Assembly: GCF_018446385.1 (NCBI RefSeq)
Contig: NC_056001.1
Location: forward strand, 107,548,436 to 107,612,435
Origin: Zingiber officinale
Taxonomy: Eukaryota > Streptophyta > Magnoliopsida > Zingiberales > Zingiberaceae
Length of the DNA: 64,000 bases
Reading direction: 5' to 3'
A program made the position numbers and the translations under genes. Below, piece by piece: positions 25,284 to 36,493 of this stretch; positions within the stretch are counted from its first letter, which is position 1, and every line of letters starts with the position of its first letter. A model generated the notes under the pieces. It was not told the DNA's origin. It saw only the letters and a list, made by a program, of their open reading frames with translations, and ran no database searches.

Positions 25284-25642
25284 TAGGGGTGTAAATAAAT
25301 GAGAAATTAAAGAGACTCTATTTAATGATGGGCTCAGCTCAAAACAGTGAATTTACATGGAAAAACCCTTGCAATTTCTGGCAAAACAAAGAAAACGCTC
25401 TAGCTATAAACACCTCCTCAATTTATTATTTAATTTAAGTACTAATTATTTTAAATATTAGAATATTGAATTAACTTGGTCAGAATAAGCTTGACAGTCA
25501 TCGAGCAAGTATTAAATGGGCTCGAGATAATCTCGAATATTAAATGAGCTGGCTTAAGCTCAGCTCGAGCTCGATCAACTTCAAGCTCGAGTTGAGCTTT
25601 AACTGAGTTGCTCATGAGCAGCTTGACTTATTTACATCCCTA
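25284..25642. mobile_element. hAT-type MITE, 359 bp
   Basis: Ends TAGGGGTGTAAATAA and TTATTTACATCCCTA are inverted repeats. Flanks GGTTTGAT and ATTTTGAT agree at six of eight bases. A ~75-bp local duplication just upstream (25190-25283) copied the flank with the first bases of the element, and the other copy, GTTTTGAT, agrees at seven of eight. The inside repeats GAGCTCGAGC-like strings. Confidence 0.75.
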
Positions 25643-25748
25643 ATTTTGATATGCCATACTCTTATGTTGCAGAATTCGTGAGCACCTAAAATTTATATTC
25701 GGTTTGAATTTTTTTATATTTAATACTCTCTCTCTATATATATATTTA

Positions 25749-26202
25749 TACCTTGCGCACCCTTATATGGGCGATGGTGGGCGACAGTCAACATGACAAG
25801 TTGACGCCTGGACAAAATTCAACATTTTCTCCTTCTCTTCAAAATGTGTGGACATATTTTGTCTCTCTCTCTCTCCCCTTCCCTTCGTTCACATCGTTGG
25901 TTTTCAAAACCAAAGCCCTAAACTCTCTTCCCCTCTGATCTCGCTCCTCTCTTCCCCCACGTCAGACCCTAGACCCAGATCATCTTCTTCAGTGATTAGC
26001 TCGCGTGGAGTGAGTTAGGGTTTTAGTCCAACTTGTACTACTCATCTCCCTTTTCTACTCATGTTTCGTAATGGCGCATTCCATGGGAGTTACAAAACTA
26101 TCTTGAGTATTTTTCTTTTAACCATCGTTGTTTCTAAGAATCAATTGTTTAAAAACCACTACGAGATACAGTTTATTGGTTAATTTCGAAGGAACATGAT
26201 GG
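25749..26202 (+). repeat. Left terminal inverted repeat of the MULE
   Basis: Aligns with the reverse complement of 47709-48167 from the outer TACCTTGCGCACCC to the inner GAAGGAACATGATG, with substitutions and one short indel, about 85% identity by eye. It contains a CT-rich leader-like stretch and GAGTGAGTTAGGGTTTT, as if it carried a promoter and 5' leader. The 61-codon frame at 25753-25938 lies in the repeat and is not called a gene. Confidence 0.9.
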
Positions 26203-26359
26203 TGCACCAACGTTGCAGTTTATTTTTCACTATGATTAATATTGTAGTTGATTGATAGCAGCGTATAGAAGCTAAAATTTTAAATGATACTTCGACGTTT
26301 CATATGTAATGGTCTTTTCGCTTTGAATGTATTGATTTTTTTTTATAATTCACCACCAC

Positions 26360-26715
26360 GTTGGTACTAGTGTTTTTAAGACCAGCACCAACTTGGTGCT
26401 GGTTTTGAAATACTAGCACCACATCGGTGCTGGTATCATTGGTGCTAGTTTTGAAAGACCAGTACTAATGTGATGCTGATTTTGAAAGACCAGCATTAAT
26501 GTGGTGCTGGTCGGTGATGGTAGAGTTTTGAAAGACCAGTACTAATGTGATGCTAGTTTTGAAAGACCAACATTAATGTGGTGTTGGTCAGTGATGGTAG
26601 TTAGTGCTGATTTTGAAAGACTAACATCAATGTGATGTTGGTCGTTACTGGTAATTGGTGTTGGTTTTGAAAGATCAGAACCAATGTTATATTGGTCGAT
26701 GCTAATTTGGAAAGA
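26360..26715 (+). repeat. Minisatellite of ~32-bp units with a palindromic core
   Basis: About nine degenerate units of the form TTTTGAAAGACCAGCACCAATGTGGTGCTGG follow each other in variants. The best core, CCAGCACCAACTTGGTGCTGG (26391-26411), is a near-perfect 21-bp palindrome. A matching array lies just inside the right terminal repeat. Confidence 0.85.
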
Positions 26716-28122
26716 ATTGAAAGGGTGTGTAGTATTTTTCTAGATTTTGAATCGTTAATATTATTATAATAATTATTTTGTAATTCACATTAACTTGTGT
26801 AGAATTCTTCCCTTTCTTGCCTGAACAAAGAAATTTATAGGTATACTATATTTTGGATGAGATTCTAATTGTAGTGAGCTTCAAGAATTAAAGAAGAAAA
26901 TAGATGCTCAACTTATAACTATCTAGTCACTGATATACTGGTTGTGCTCCCACCTGTATTGTTGCTCAATTTTCTGAATCAAACATTCTACATTAATGGA
27001 AGAAAATATTTGTGATGATCAGCTAGACATTTCCTAAGTCGATGATGATCGAAAGTCAAAAATTGGGATGAAATTTACATCACTGGAGAATGCATTTTCG
27101 TTCTATAATCAATATGCACGAGAAGAAAGATTTAGCGCAAGAATAAGCAATAGTCGAAAAAAATAAGAAAACTAATAAAGTAGCCTGGAAAAATTTTGTA
27201 TGCTTTAAAGAAGGGCATATATATGTTCAACGGAATTTGCAAATACAAGGTGATAAAATCAAAAAGACAAGAGCACGTGGCAAAATTATAATTGGATGTA
27301 AGTGAAAGATTTCATTAGTGAAGGAAATAACTGGACCTAATTGGGTTATCACTAACTTAATTGAAAGTCATAATCATCCACTCTCGTCTCCTACAAAGGT
27401 GCATTTGTTATGCTCACATCGGAGTATTTCAGCAACAAAGGAAGCATGGACTCAATAGTTTTCAGAAGTTAATGTGTCAACCTGTCAACAAGTAAGATTA
27501 TTGAATATAGAGCATGGAGAGTTTGAGCATGTAGGTTGCACAGAAAGAGATATTAGAAACTTCGAGAAAAGTTAAGGGATGAACAAAAGGGTATCGATGC
27601 TGAAACACTGATTGAGTTATTTTCCTATGCGAAAGAGAAGAATTTAGGTTTTTTATTTGATTATGATACTGATTCAGATAACAAATTTTGTAGGTATTTT
27701 TGGGTGGATCATGTATCAAGGAGGGCATATAATGTATTTGGTGATGTAGTTACATTTGATATCACATATAACACCAATAAATATGGGTTAATTTTTGCAT
27801 CATTTATAGGAGTTAATCATCATCATCAGATAATTATTTTTAGTTGCGGATTTCTAAGTGATAAGAAAACTGAGTCATTTGTTTGGTTGCTTAAGAAGTC
27901 CACATAAGTCATGCCTAAAGGTACACCAAACCTGATCATCATTGATTAGGATCCTACGATTGCGAAAGCCATTAGCCAAGTTTTTCCTCAAACAATGCAT
28001 CGATATTGTTTATGTCTTATACTGAACAAATTTATAGATAAATTACACTCTTTGACTTTTTGAAACCATTATCAAAGCATAAAGAATGTCATTGCAAATT
28101 CTACAACACCTAATGAATTTAA

Positions 28123-28204
28123 AGGTAGATCCGCTACCTTAGCGGCCCCCCTAGTGCCGGCCCCACGGATATGGAGGGAGGTTCATGCAGGTACACAGGC
28201 CATA
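28123..28204 (+). mobile_element. 82-bp SINE-like insert with an exact 18-bp target duplication
   Basis: Inserted in the transposase pseudogene: aacacctaatgaatttaa occurs at 28105-28122 and again at 28205-28222. The insert starts AGGTAGATCCGCTACC and holds CCCCACGGATATGGAGGGAGG. Related sequence lies in both units of the tandem duplication near 23325 and 23895. The long duplication suggests LINE-type retroposition, but there is no clear A-tail. Confidence 0.75.
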
Positions 28205-28696
28205 AACACCTAATGAATTTAAGAAGTCATGGAAAGAGGTTATCAAGTGTGCTAACATGGAGAAAAATAATTGATTGTCTTTGATATATGATTTGCAACA
28301 CAAGTAGGTGCCAGTTTATTTTAGGCATATATTTTCTACTGGAATGTTAAGTAGTTAGAGATCTGAGAGCTCACATTCATTTTTCAAGAGTTATGTTTCA
28401 AATAAGAACTCATTGATGGATTTTATCACTCATTTCAATAGGACACTAAGACACCAAAGATACAATGAGTTAGTTGCGAACCATATTAATATGAATGAAC
28501 ATCCCAAGAATGAGACAAACTGGCCAATGAAAATTTAAATTGTTAAGCTATACACAAAAAAATAAGGCTAGAGTAGTGAAATGAGTGATAGTCATGGTTA
28601 TTTTATGCAACGAGCATCTACATTAGTTAACTCAGTGATTTACCATGTGCTGAATTTTCAAAATTATTCTTCCTTCAAACCAAGGGTGCTCACACT

Positions 28697-31583
28697 ATTA
28701 GAGTGTATACTAAAAGCCTAGCTTTTGTAAACATTTATTTGTTGAAATAAAAGAATCACATTGGTCAATATTTGCATTTATTTGTTAAATGTATTTGTTC
28801 AATTAATTTATATAGTAGATAACATGGAGTGTGGTGTCACACTCAGAAGATCATGTTGTCAGTTCTCTATAAATTATAAACAGTTGCTCGCGACTAAGAT
28901 GGAAAGGAACAAACCATCAAAATAGTCGTAGTGTAATTAAGTATTAGTTTATCTTGACTAATAAATTACACTGATACACTTTAAGTGTATTGAGTAGGAT
29001 CATTTAGGTATGTTCTTTTTGTACTGACTTAGTAAAAGAACTAGACCTTAGTTATTATGGAAGTGTGTGCTCTTAATCCTAATATAATAATAAGCACATA
29101 TATTTAATATTTATTTCTTTGACTTATCAAAGGGTGAGGTTTAGCTTGATAAATCAATATGCCCGATAAGTTGGGAAATGATATTACTTATAGTGTGTAT
29201 TGTTGATTATAGAAGGAATCTGTGTCCTGGCTATCTAGGTTGAGAATGTCCCAAGAGGTGCTCATAAGGATTGTCATGTTAAACCCTGCAGGTGGACCTA
29301 GTCCGACATGACAATAAAGTTGAGTGGTACTACTCTTGGAGCTAGATATTAATTAAGTGAGTTGTCAGTAACTTACTTAATTAGTGGACATTCGTAATCT
29401 TAAACACAGGGAGACTAACACACTCATGATAAGAAGGAGCCCATAATGTAATTTGGGATTGGTACGGTAGTGCGGTAATAACTCTCTAGTGGAATGAGTT
29501 ATTATCGATGAACTTGAGTTGTGTGTTCAGGGCAAGCATGGGATACTCAAGCTCATCGGAAAGCCAAAACCAATTTCTCCTCTAGGTCCCTGTCGTATAG
29601 GGGTGTAAACGAATCGAATCGAGCCGAATATGTTGAAAAATTTAAGGCTCGAATTCGGCTCGAATTCGGTATATTCGAGTTCGAGCTCGATTCGAAGCTC
29701 GAAAAATTTAAAATGTTTGGTTCGAGTTCGGTTCGAATTAGGGTTCGGGTTCGAATTCGGCTCGAAATATTCGAACATGTTCGCGAACTATTCGAATTAT
29801 TACCCGAAAATAGGTTCGAAAGGCTCGAAATTTATTTATTTAATATATATTTAACTTATATTAATAAATATTAAGGCTCGTGAGCGGCTCGCGAGCAGCT
29901 CGAACAATATAATTTGGGCTCGAGTTCGGCTCGAAAAAAAGTTCGAACATGTTCGAGTTCGGCTCGAATTCGATAAATTCGAATACGAATCGAATATTTT
30001 TCGAGCCGGCTCGAAAAGCTCGCGAGCCGGCTCGATTCGTTTGCAGCCCTACTGTCGTAGCCTCATTATAGCCTTAAGTCCATCCAAATGTAAGGCTCTT
30101 CTTGGAGTCCAAGAAGGGGGCCGGACCATTGCTTGGTGACCAAGAAATGGCCGGCCACATCCTCTTATAGGGGCCGGCCCTATAGCTTGGTGACCAAGCT
30201 TGTAGGGTCGGCCAAGATTAATTCAAATAGGAGGGGTGTTTTGAATTTTTAAAATCTTCTCTTTGTAGAAAACTATAAGTTTTAAAAGAGAGATTTTAAT
30301 TTTTTAAAACTTTCTTTATTTTGAATTAGGCCACATGTTTTAATAGAGTTTTAAAACTTTCATTTTTTAACCATCCTCATAGTTTAAGAAAAAAAAGGGA
30401 GATAAGTTTTAAAATTAAAATTTTCTATCATCATGTTAAAAAAGGAAATTTTATAAGAGAGTTTTTAAATTTTAAAACATGGTTTTAATTTTTAGAAACT
30501 TTCCTTTTTTAACTCTAGGAAAGAGAGCTTGTAAAATTTTGTAAGAGTTTTTTCTCTTGTAAAATTTTATAAAAAATTATTATTCCTTTCCTAAAACATG
30601 GTGGCTGGCCACCTTGCTTGGTGCCCAAGCAAGGGGCCGGCCAAGCTCAATCCTAAACCAAATAGGATTGATCTCAACCATTGATTGATGATTGATTCAA
30701 TCAAGAGGAAAGAAAAGGAAAAATAAAAAGGAAAAAGGAAAAACTCTTGGATGATTTTATTTTTGTAAAAGGTTTTTCCTTATTTGCCTTGGGCAAGTAA
30801 TATAAAGGAAGGGGTGAGGGGGCTTCATGAGACACAACTCTTATTCTTTTGCTTGGATCTCTTGGTGGCCGACCCTCTCCTTTCTCCCTTTCCCTTTGCT
30901 CTCTTCTCCTTGGTGGTGGTGGTGGCCGAATTCTAGAGGAAGAGGAAGGACTCTTTTGGGTGGTGTTCATCTTGGAGGATCGTCGCCCACACGACGTCCA
31001 AGGCGAGGCGAGGAATACGGCAGAAGATCTTGAGGTCATTAGCTTACAAAGAGAAGGTATAACTAGTATTTTTCTTCCGCATCATACTAGTTGTTTTTCT
31101 TTGTATGAATTCTAAATACAAGAGGCAATTAGATCTAGTTTAATCGAATTTATTTTTCGATTTTGTGTTTACTTCTTTTTTGAATTTGTGATTCGATTGT
31201 TCTTTTTGGTTAACCTAGAGTTATTTAAGGAAATAAATATTAGTTTTCCTTAAAAGGCTTTGCCTAGGCGGTGGTGGTTGCTCTCATGTCCAAGAAGGCC
31301 ATGTGCCTCGCCATGCAGTCCTGGAAGCCAATTTTAGAAATTAATATTTATGGAATTAATAACTTAGGTAGACTTGAATCAATAGTGTTAAGTTCCGCTT
31401 GCGATTCAAATCTAAACTATTAAGAACAGATAAGTTAAATTTGGAATTAATGATGTTAAGTTCCGTCTGCGATTCCTTATTTAACTTCTAAAGAACACAA
31501 TAGGTTATTTAAGGAAAGGTTCGACACTTGTACAAAATTTTTTGCACAGTCGAACCGGTACGTTTTCCTAGGATTAACCAACA
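28697..31583 (+). mobile_element. Solo LTR (probable Ty1/copia, long-LTR type) inside the transposase pseudogene
   Basis: Bounded by an exact 5-bp target duplication, CACAC, at 28692-28696 and 31584-31588. It starts near TATTAGAGTGTATACT and ends GGATTAACCAACA. It contains a TATA-like string and leader (30795-30830) and no retroviral-like genes, so it appears to be a solo LTR. It carries a 454-bp hAT MITE. A SIRE/Maximus-like lineage is a guess from LTR length. The surrounding transposase sequence reads on across the target site. The 112- and 88-codon frames at 30701-31115 are LTR sequence, not genes. Confidence 0.85.
29598..30051. mobile_element. hAT-type MITE, 454 bp, rich in GGCTCGA/TTCGAGC
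   Basis: Ends TAGGGGTGTAAACGAATCG and CGATTCGTTTGCAGCCCTA are inverted repeats. The 8-bp target duplication is exact: CTGTCGTA at 29590-29597 and 30052-30059. It landed in the solo LTR at 28697-31583, so it is the youngest of three nested layers. The frames of 117 and 83 codons over it are repeats. Confidence 0.93.
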
Positions 31584-32140
31584 CACACATCACCATCAGA
31601 GGGACTACATTTCCTGTAGTTGTATGAAATTAAGTTTGAGGGCATTTCATGCAGATATATGTTAGCTTATTTTTGTATCAACCAAGTGTTTCATTTACCT
31701 GATAAGTATATACTCAAAAGATGGACACGAGATGCAAAGGTTGGTGCTGGTTTTTCTTTGGGGAAGGAAGATATAACCGATGATCTAGAAAGGTTATTGA
31801 TGACAAGACACTCAAGGTTATCCTTTAAAGATTTAGTAATAATTAATGATGCATCTTTGATGGATGAGGGGACAAATTTCTTGGATCAACAATTAGATTG
31901 TATTTATAGCAAAATTCAAGAGATGAATATTAGTAGAACATGCGACAATGAAAGTTAAAGAAAGAAATCCATAGATGGGACCCTTAGTATTGTTGATCCA
32001 TCTTTAGTAAGAACAAAGGGATGTGAGAAGAGATTGAAATCATCAATAGAGAAATCAACCTCAAAATCTAGGCTATGTCATGGGTACGAGCTTCGAGGTG
32101 TGCTACATGACAAGCGTAATTGTCCTATTTTGTAGCAAGG

Positions 32141-33179
32141 GTATGCGCCGATTAATTCTACATTTGTATTATAATTTTAATTCTCAATCAAATAGTTTAA
32201 ATAAATTTTGTAAATATAAGGATGTGTTAATTTTCAGATCAATTATTGATAATGAAATGTGACAAGCGATGATAACACATATGAAGCAGATTTACCATCT
32301 ATAGCCGGTACTAACAAAGTTTGTTTTAATTAAATTTTAATGGTTGATTAAGAAATTTAAGTTTGTAATTGTCATTATTGTTGTAGGTTCAAATAACATG
32401 CCTTAGGATAAATAAAGGTTTAGCATCTTTCTTGTATCTATATTCTTGATTTTGATATCTTGTCTGTGAATCACAGTGTAGATTTTAACCCTGTACTAAA
32501 ACTAGTTTACATTCTATTTAATAGTTAAAAGTTATTAGTAGTTATAATTCACAAATTGAAATATATTATGATTTTTCTATATGCTATCTATCCTTAATCT
32601 GGGTTTGTTTTAGTTAGATAGGATTGCTAACTTATTTTGTTCATGTAAAAATAGAACTTTCTCATGTTTTATGATTACATATAGAAAACTAAGTCTTTTA
32701 CTGGTTTAGAAGTTGAAGATTAGTTTAAGGCTTTTATGAATCTGGTTTAGTATATCTCAATGCAAAAATTTGCAAGCTCACAAATGATATAGACTTTGGA
32801 AATAAATTCTGTAAAAACCAACGTGGTTATTGCAATTTGCGTATATTTATTTGCATCATACACATGTTTATATACGATGACTAGATATGCCCCATACCCC
32901 AGCTAAGTTAAAGTTCCCTTAGTATTGGGATTATGAGTGCTTCCTTAGTATGTAACAGTGTGAGACATCGCATTTGCCTTGTTTGGCCAACGTGCAAACA
33001 ATTTTCTGAATATGAACTGGAATTTATAAATATGAAATTTGTAATTCTTGGATGATATTATATAATTATCATATTTTTAGCAAAAGTTTATATTTATTTA
33101 TGAAATTTAGTGTTGCATGTGAATTCCACCAATATTGCTAGTGAAATGATTCTATTGGATATAATCCATTAATGTTGTT
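32141..33179. other. Downstream flank of the transposase pseudogene
   Basis: AT-rich DNA with no recognisable gene. It probably belongs to the inner space of the MULE. Short frames here match nothing I know. Confidence 0.4.
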
Positions 33180-33889
33180 TGATCCTGTTTGAAGGCTGAG
33201 AAGATAACACGCTGGCTCAGGTGGATGACTTGTTGACGAATAGTTAACTCTCCGATCTATGATGAAGCTCCTCAATGATCCTGTGCACAACCAGATAATC
33301 CCACGAAGCATTAGTGACCAAAGACCAGGGAAGGAGTCCCTGGCAAGGCCCTCTAATGCTCAAGTTAGTATTGAGGAAGAACAGTAGTGGATCTACAAAT
33401 GAATGTCTCAAATGCAAAAATTGCATACCTTGTCAACGGAGAGGACTCCCCTTTTTATACCACCTCTTATAATCTCCGTGACCATGAAGTGGCTTCATGT
33501 GCCAAAGTTTATTAGGTTGTTCCTTAAAGAGTTTTCGAGGAATCTTTTTTCTACCCACAGATGTATCTCTTTTGTTGTTTATAACTTAAACCTTCTCTGA
33601 AGTCGTTGGAGGAGGATGTCGTTATGGATGAGTCACCCATGGGAAACAGGATAGCCTTCGAAGGAGGTTCTGAATAATATTCCCCGATAATTATGACAAG
33701 CTATTAAAATATTGTCTGTTACTTGTCTACTGAATGTATCTTGGCTGGGCCACAAGGCCGGTCGTATTACTTGCCATTGTATCAAGTTGCTCTGTCATAT
33801 ATTCAATATTGTAGAGATATGTTAAAAGACTAATATAGTGCCCATAATATGCCAAAGCTTCACTTAAGAAGTCACATGATAGATTATGT
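33180..33889 (-). mobile_element. LTR-like remnant, minus orientation
   Basis: Read on the minus strand it has a TATA-like string with GC-richer leader (plus coordinates about 33447-33470). Ends and family are unclear. Probably broken Ty3/gypsy debris. Confidence 0.3.
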
Positions 33890-36493
33890 ATGTTGGGGCT
33901 TTATTTTAGGGACAATGTAACATTATGTAACTTGAACTCAATCGACCTATGCCTGACCGAGCGGATATGTAGAGTTTTCTAAGGATAAGTGTCTTTAAGT
34001 TCATCCAGTCTTTACCCAATCGGGCATACACAGAGAGCATGATATTCAACCGGCCTTTGCCCGGTCAGTCTTATACTAAGAGTTTTATAAGGCCAAATGT
34101 CCTTAAGACCGCACGATCTTTACACGGCCGAGCGTAAATGGAGAGCCTTACGTTCGACCGGCCAGTCTTATACTAAGAGTTTTATACGACCAAGTGTCTT
34201 CAAGCTCACCTAGTCTCTACTCGGCTGGCGTACATGAAGAGCGCCTTATGTTCAACTGACCTTTGTCTGACCAGTCTTATACTAAGAGTGCTATAAGGCC
34301 AAGTGTTCTGAAGCCCTCCCGGTCTTTACCCGGCCAGGCGTACATGGAGAGTCTTATGTTCGACCAGCCTTTGTTCAGCCAATCTTATACTAAGCCTGCT
34401 CAGTCTCTATCTAGCTGGGCATACACGAAGAGCCTTATGTTTGACCGACCTTTGTATAGCCAGTCTTATACTAAGAGTTTTATAAGGCCAAGTGTCTTCA
34501 AGCATGCTCGGTCTCTACCTGGTCGGGCATATATGGAGAGCCTTATGTTCGACCGGCTTTTGTCCGGCCAGTCTTATACTAAGAATTTTATAAGGCCTAA
34601 ATGCTTAGAGCTCGGTCAGTGTTTACCCGACCGAGCTCCCTTGCACTCGGTCGGCTACTTGACTAATCGGATATACTATTTCTTGACTTCCAGAGTAGAA
34701 CACTAGAGTCCTTATATCCGACTGGTTTCCAAGCTGATCGGCTTTATTCGAATGTCCTACCTTGTAACCACTCGGGCAGGACCCTAGAGTCTTAACGCGG
34801 AGCAATCAACAGAATCATATGGGAAGTGCCCTCCCATTTTGACTTTGACGACCACGTCATCTTCGAGATCCGCTTATTATAACCCATATCACTAGCCTCC
34901 CCTTCAAGTCTAGTCAAAAGAGATGTAAACGACTGACTAGACTCAAGTTCTATTTTTCATACATTTGCCTTCTCACTAGGGTCGTTCGACAATTCGTACT
35001 TTCACCCATAACAGAAACACTTGGTGATTTTTTCAAGAATTGCTCGCTGATAACTTACTATTTAGAAAAGAGGCAGAACCAAGGACCTATGCAGAGACAT
35101 TTGGTTTTCAAAAAATATGTCGCTTGTCATACCCATCATAAATGTCGATTTATATGTGAGTGTCATGTGACACTACTACTTATTTTCTGCAACATCTTCT
35201 GACATTCCCTACTTCGTATGATGCAACCGAACGCCCCCTTTGCAAATCAATGACCCTCCTCGTTCAGGTTGTTCCAATCTAACGGTCACAATTAAACTCC
35301 CCTTTTTATAAAACCCTAGGCGCTGTAAGTTCTTCGCCCTTCATCCTTCCTCCTTTTGAGTTCGTTTTCTTTGACAACCTACCTTTTTCTGTCTATTTTC
35401 TCCGACGATCTTCCTTGCTCTGCATGCCTTCATGCTCGAATCTCAGACAACCCAATAAGTTGTTCACTTTCCGTTTAAGATTTGTTCTACCATGGCCCAG
35501 GAGTCTTTCACTCCGTGGTATACTTTTACTTTTTCAAGCTTTGATGCCTCTGATCGAGCCTATCTCTATTCCAGATATGAAATCCCTCGTAATTATCGCA
35601 TTCGTCTTCCTTCCCCAACCGATCACCCTCATCTTCCTCCTGATAACTATATTACTTTGTGTTCTAACCAATTAGTGGTCGGTTTATGTTTCCCTGTACT
35701 CCCATTTCTATCAGAAGTAAGTCACTATTTCCATATCCCACTGTAACAATTTGTGTCAAATACATTCCGTTATATATGTGGGATGCTCATGTTATTCCAC
35801 CTGTTCGACATCCCTCCTACTCTCTGCAATCTTTATCTGTTCGCTTATCCTAAAAAATCATAATTTGGGTTTTTTCTCTTCCAGTCTAGATTGAAAGCAG
35901 TCTTCTTCGAGGATTTGTCCTCCTCGAACAAGGGCTAGAAGTCACACTTCTTCTTCCTAGAGATGCCAACTCCTGCTACTTGGTCTGTTAATTGGAAATC
36001 TTCCTTTCCTCCTCTTCTTGACCCTACAAAACTAAAAAAGGATCTCATCTACCTTTCATATCTTCCCAAGCTAAGCTATCAACGTTTTAGCATTCACAAG
36101 TGGCTACAAGAGGGCCTTTTGTATCTTTTTAGTTTGAGCCCCGTTCAAAAGATATTACCTTGCCCCTTTGGTAAGTTTTGGTAATTTTGATACTTACACT
36201 ATCTCTAACTAAGGTATTTTTTTTGTTTTGTGCAGTGGATGCTATTCTTTTATCCCTGATCGATGAGTCAATTGATCTGAAAAAGGTGGATCTTTGTATC
36301 ATGGAATAAGAATTATTGGTCGAGCGGGGTTTACCAGTACCCCCTCCTTCTGATGAGGCCTCTACAGATCCCATAGATGAGACGAATACAACTAAAGTAT
36401 CTGGGAAGTTACCTTCGAAACCTTCTCCAACCCCTGTAAGCTCTTCTCCAGAGAAGACAGCTTCTCCCAAGAGACAACGCAAGAAGTGCAAGT
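33890..36493 (+). mobile_element. Ty3/gypsy-type remnant with gag-like region and LTR minisatellite
   Basis: The left part (33930-34700) holds a ~109-bp tandem repeat. A promoter-like string (tttttataaaaccctag, 35302-35318) follows. Then comes a region starting near 35492 whose translation (MAQESFTPWYTFTFSSFD) resembles the plant 'putative gypsy type transposon' domain (Pfam Transposase_28), common in Tat/Ogre-like elements. The element is broken and its right part is missing where the 393-bp array begins. It looks old. Confidence 0.6.
33960..34640 (+). repeat. Tandem repeat of ~109-bp units
   Basis: The string AGTCTTATACTAAG, or a one-base variant, starts at about 34067, 34164, 34273, 34382, 34462 and 34570. 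The full unit is about 109 bp; two are shorter. The 147-codon frame at 34263-34706 is a product of the repeat. Confidence 0.85.

Larger units (their letters stand above)
26996..32140 (+). pseudogene. Broken FAR1/FHY3-type (MULE) transposase gene
   Basis: The ATG at 26996 opens MEENICDDQLDIS. The FAR1 DNA-binding domain follows (GMKFTSLENAFSFYNQYARE near 27065-27130). The MULE transposase core is at about 27700-28060: GDVVTFDITYNTNKYGLIFA with the first catalytic Asp, GVNHHHQIIIFSCGFLSDKK, then a second Asp in the DPTIAKAI segment and FPQTMHRYCL. Just before the LTR insertion comes FKPRVLT; after it come SCSCMKF and FEGISCRYMLAYF, the SWIM zinc finger (CxC...CxH-like), split by a nested LTR. 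A C-terminal knuckle-like segment (LHDKRNCP) ends near 32135. Several in-frame stops and frame changes plus two insertions show it is dead. The SWIM His is replaced by Tyr (CRYM for the usual CRHM). Host FAR1 genes share this ancestry, but the terminal repeats favour a transposon copy. Confidence 0.85.

Noticed and set aside
29521-29874. 117-codon frame rich in Glu, Phe and Arg
   Set aside because: It runs through the GGCTCGA repeats of a hAT MITE.
33960-34640. Regular repeat array that might suggest CRISPR
   Set aside because: The units are 109 bp, repeated along their whole length with no unique spacers, in a plant genome and retroelement context.
34263-34706. 147-codon frame with repeated SYTKS/SLPG blocks
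   Set aside because: It is the translation of the ~109-bp tandem repeat, not a repeat protein gene.
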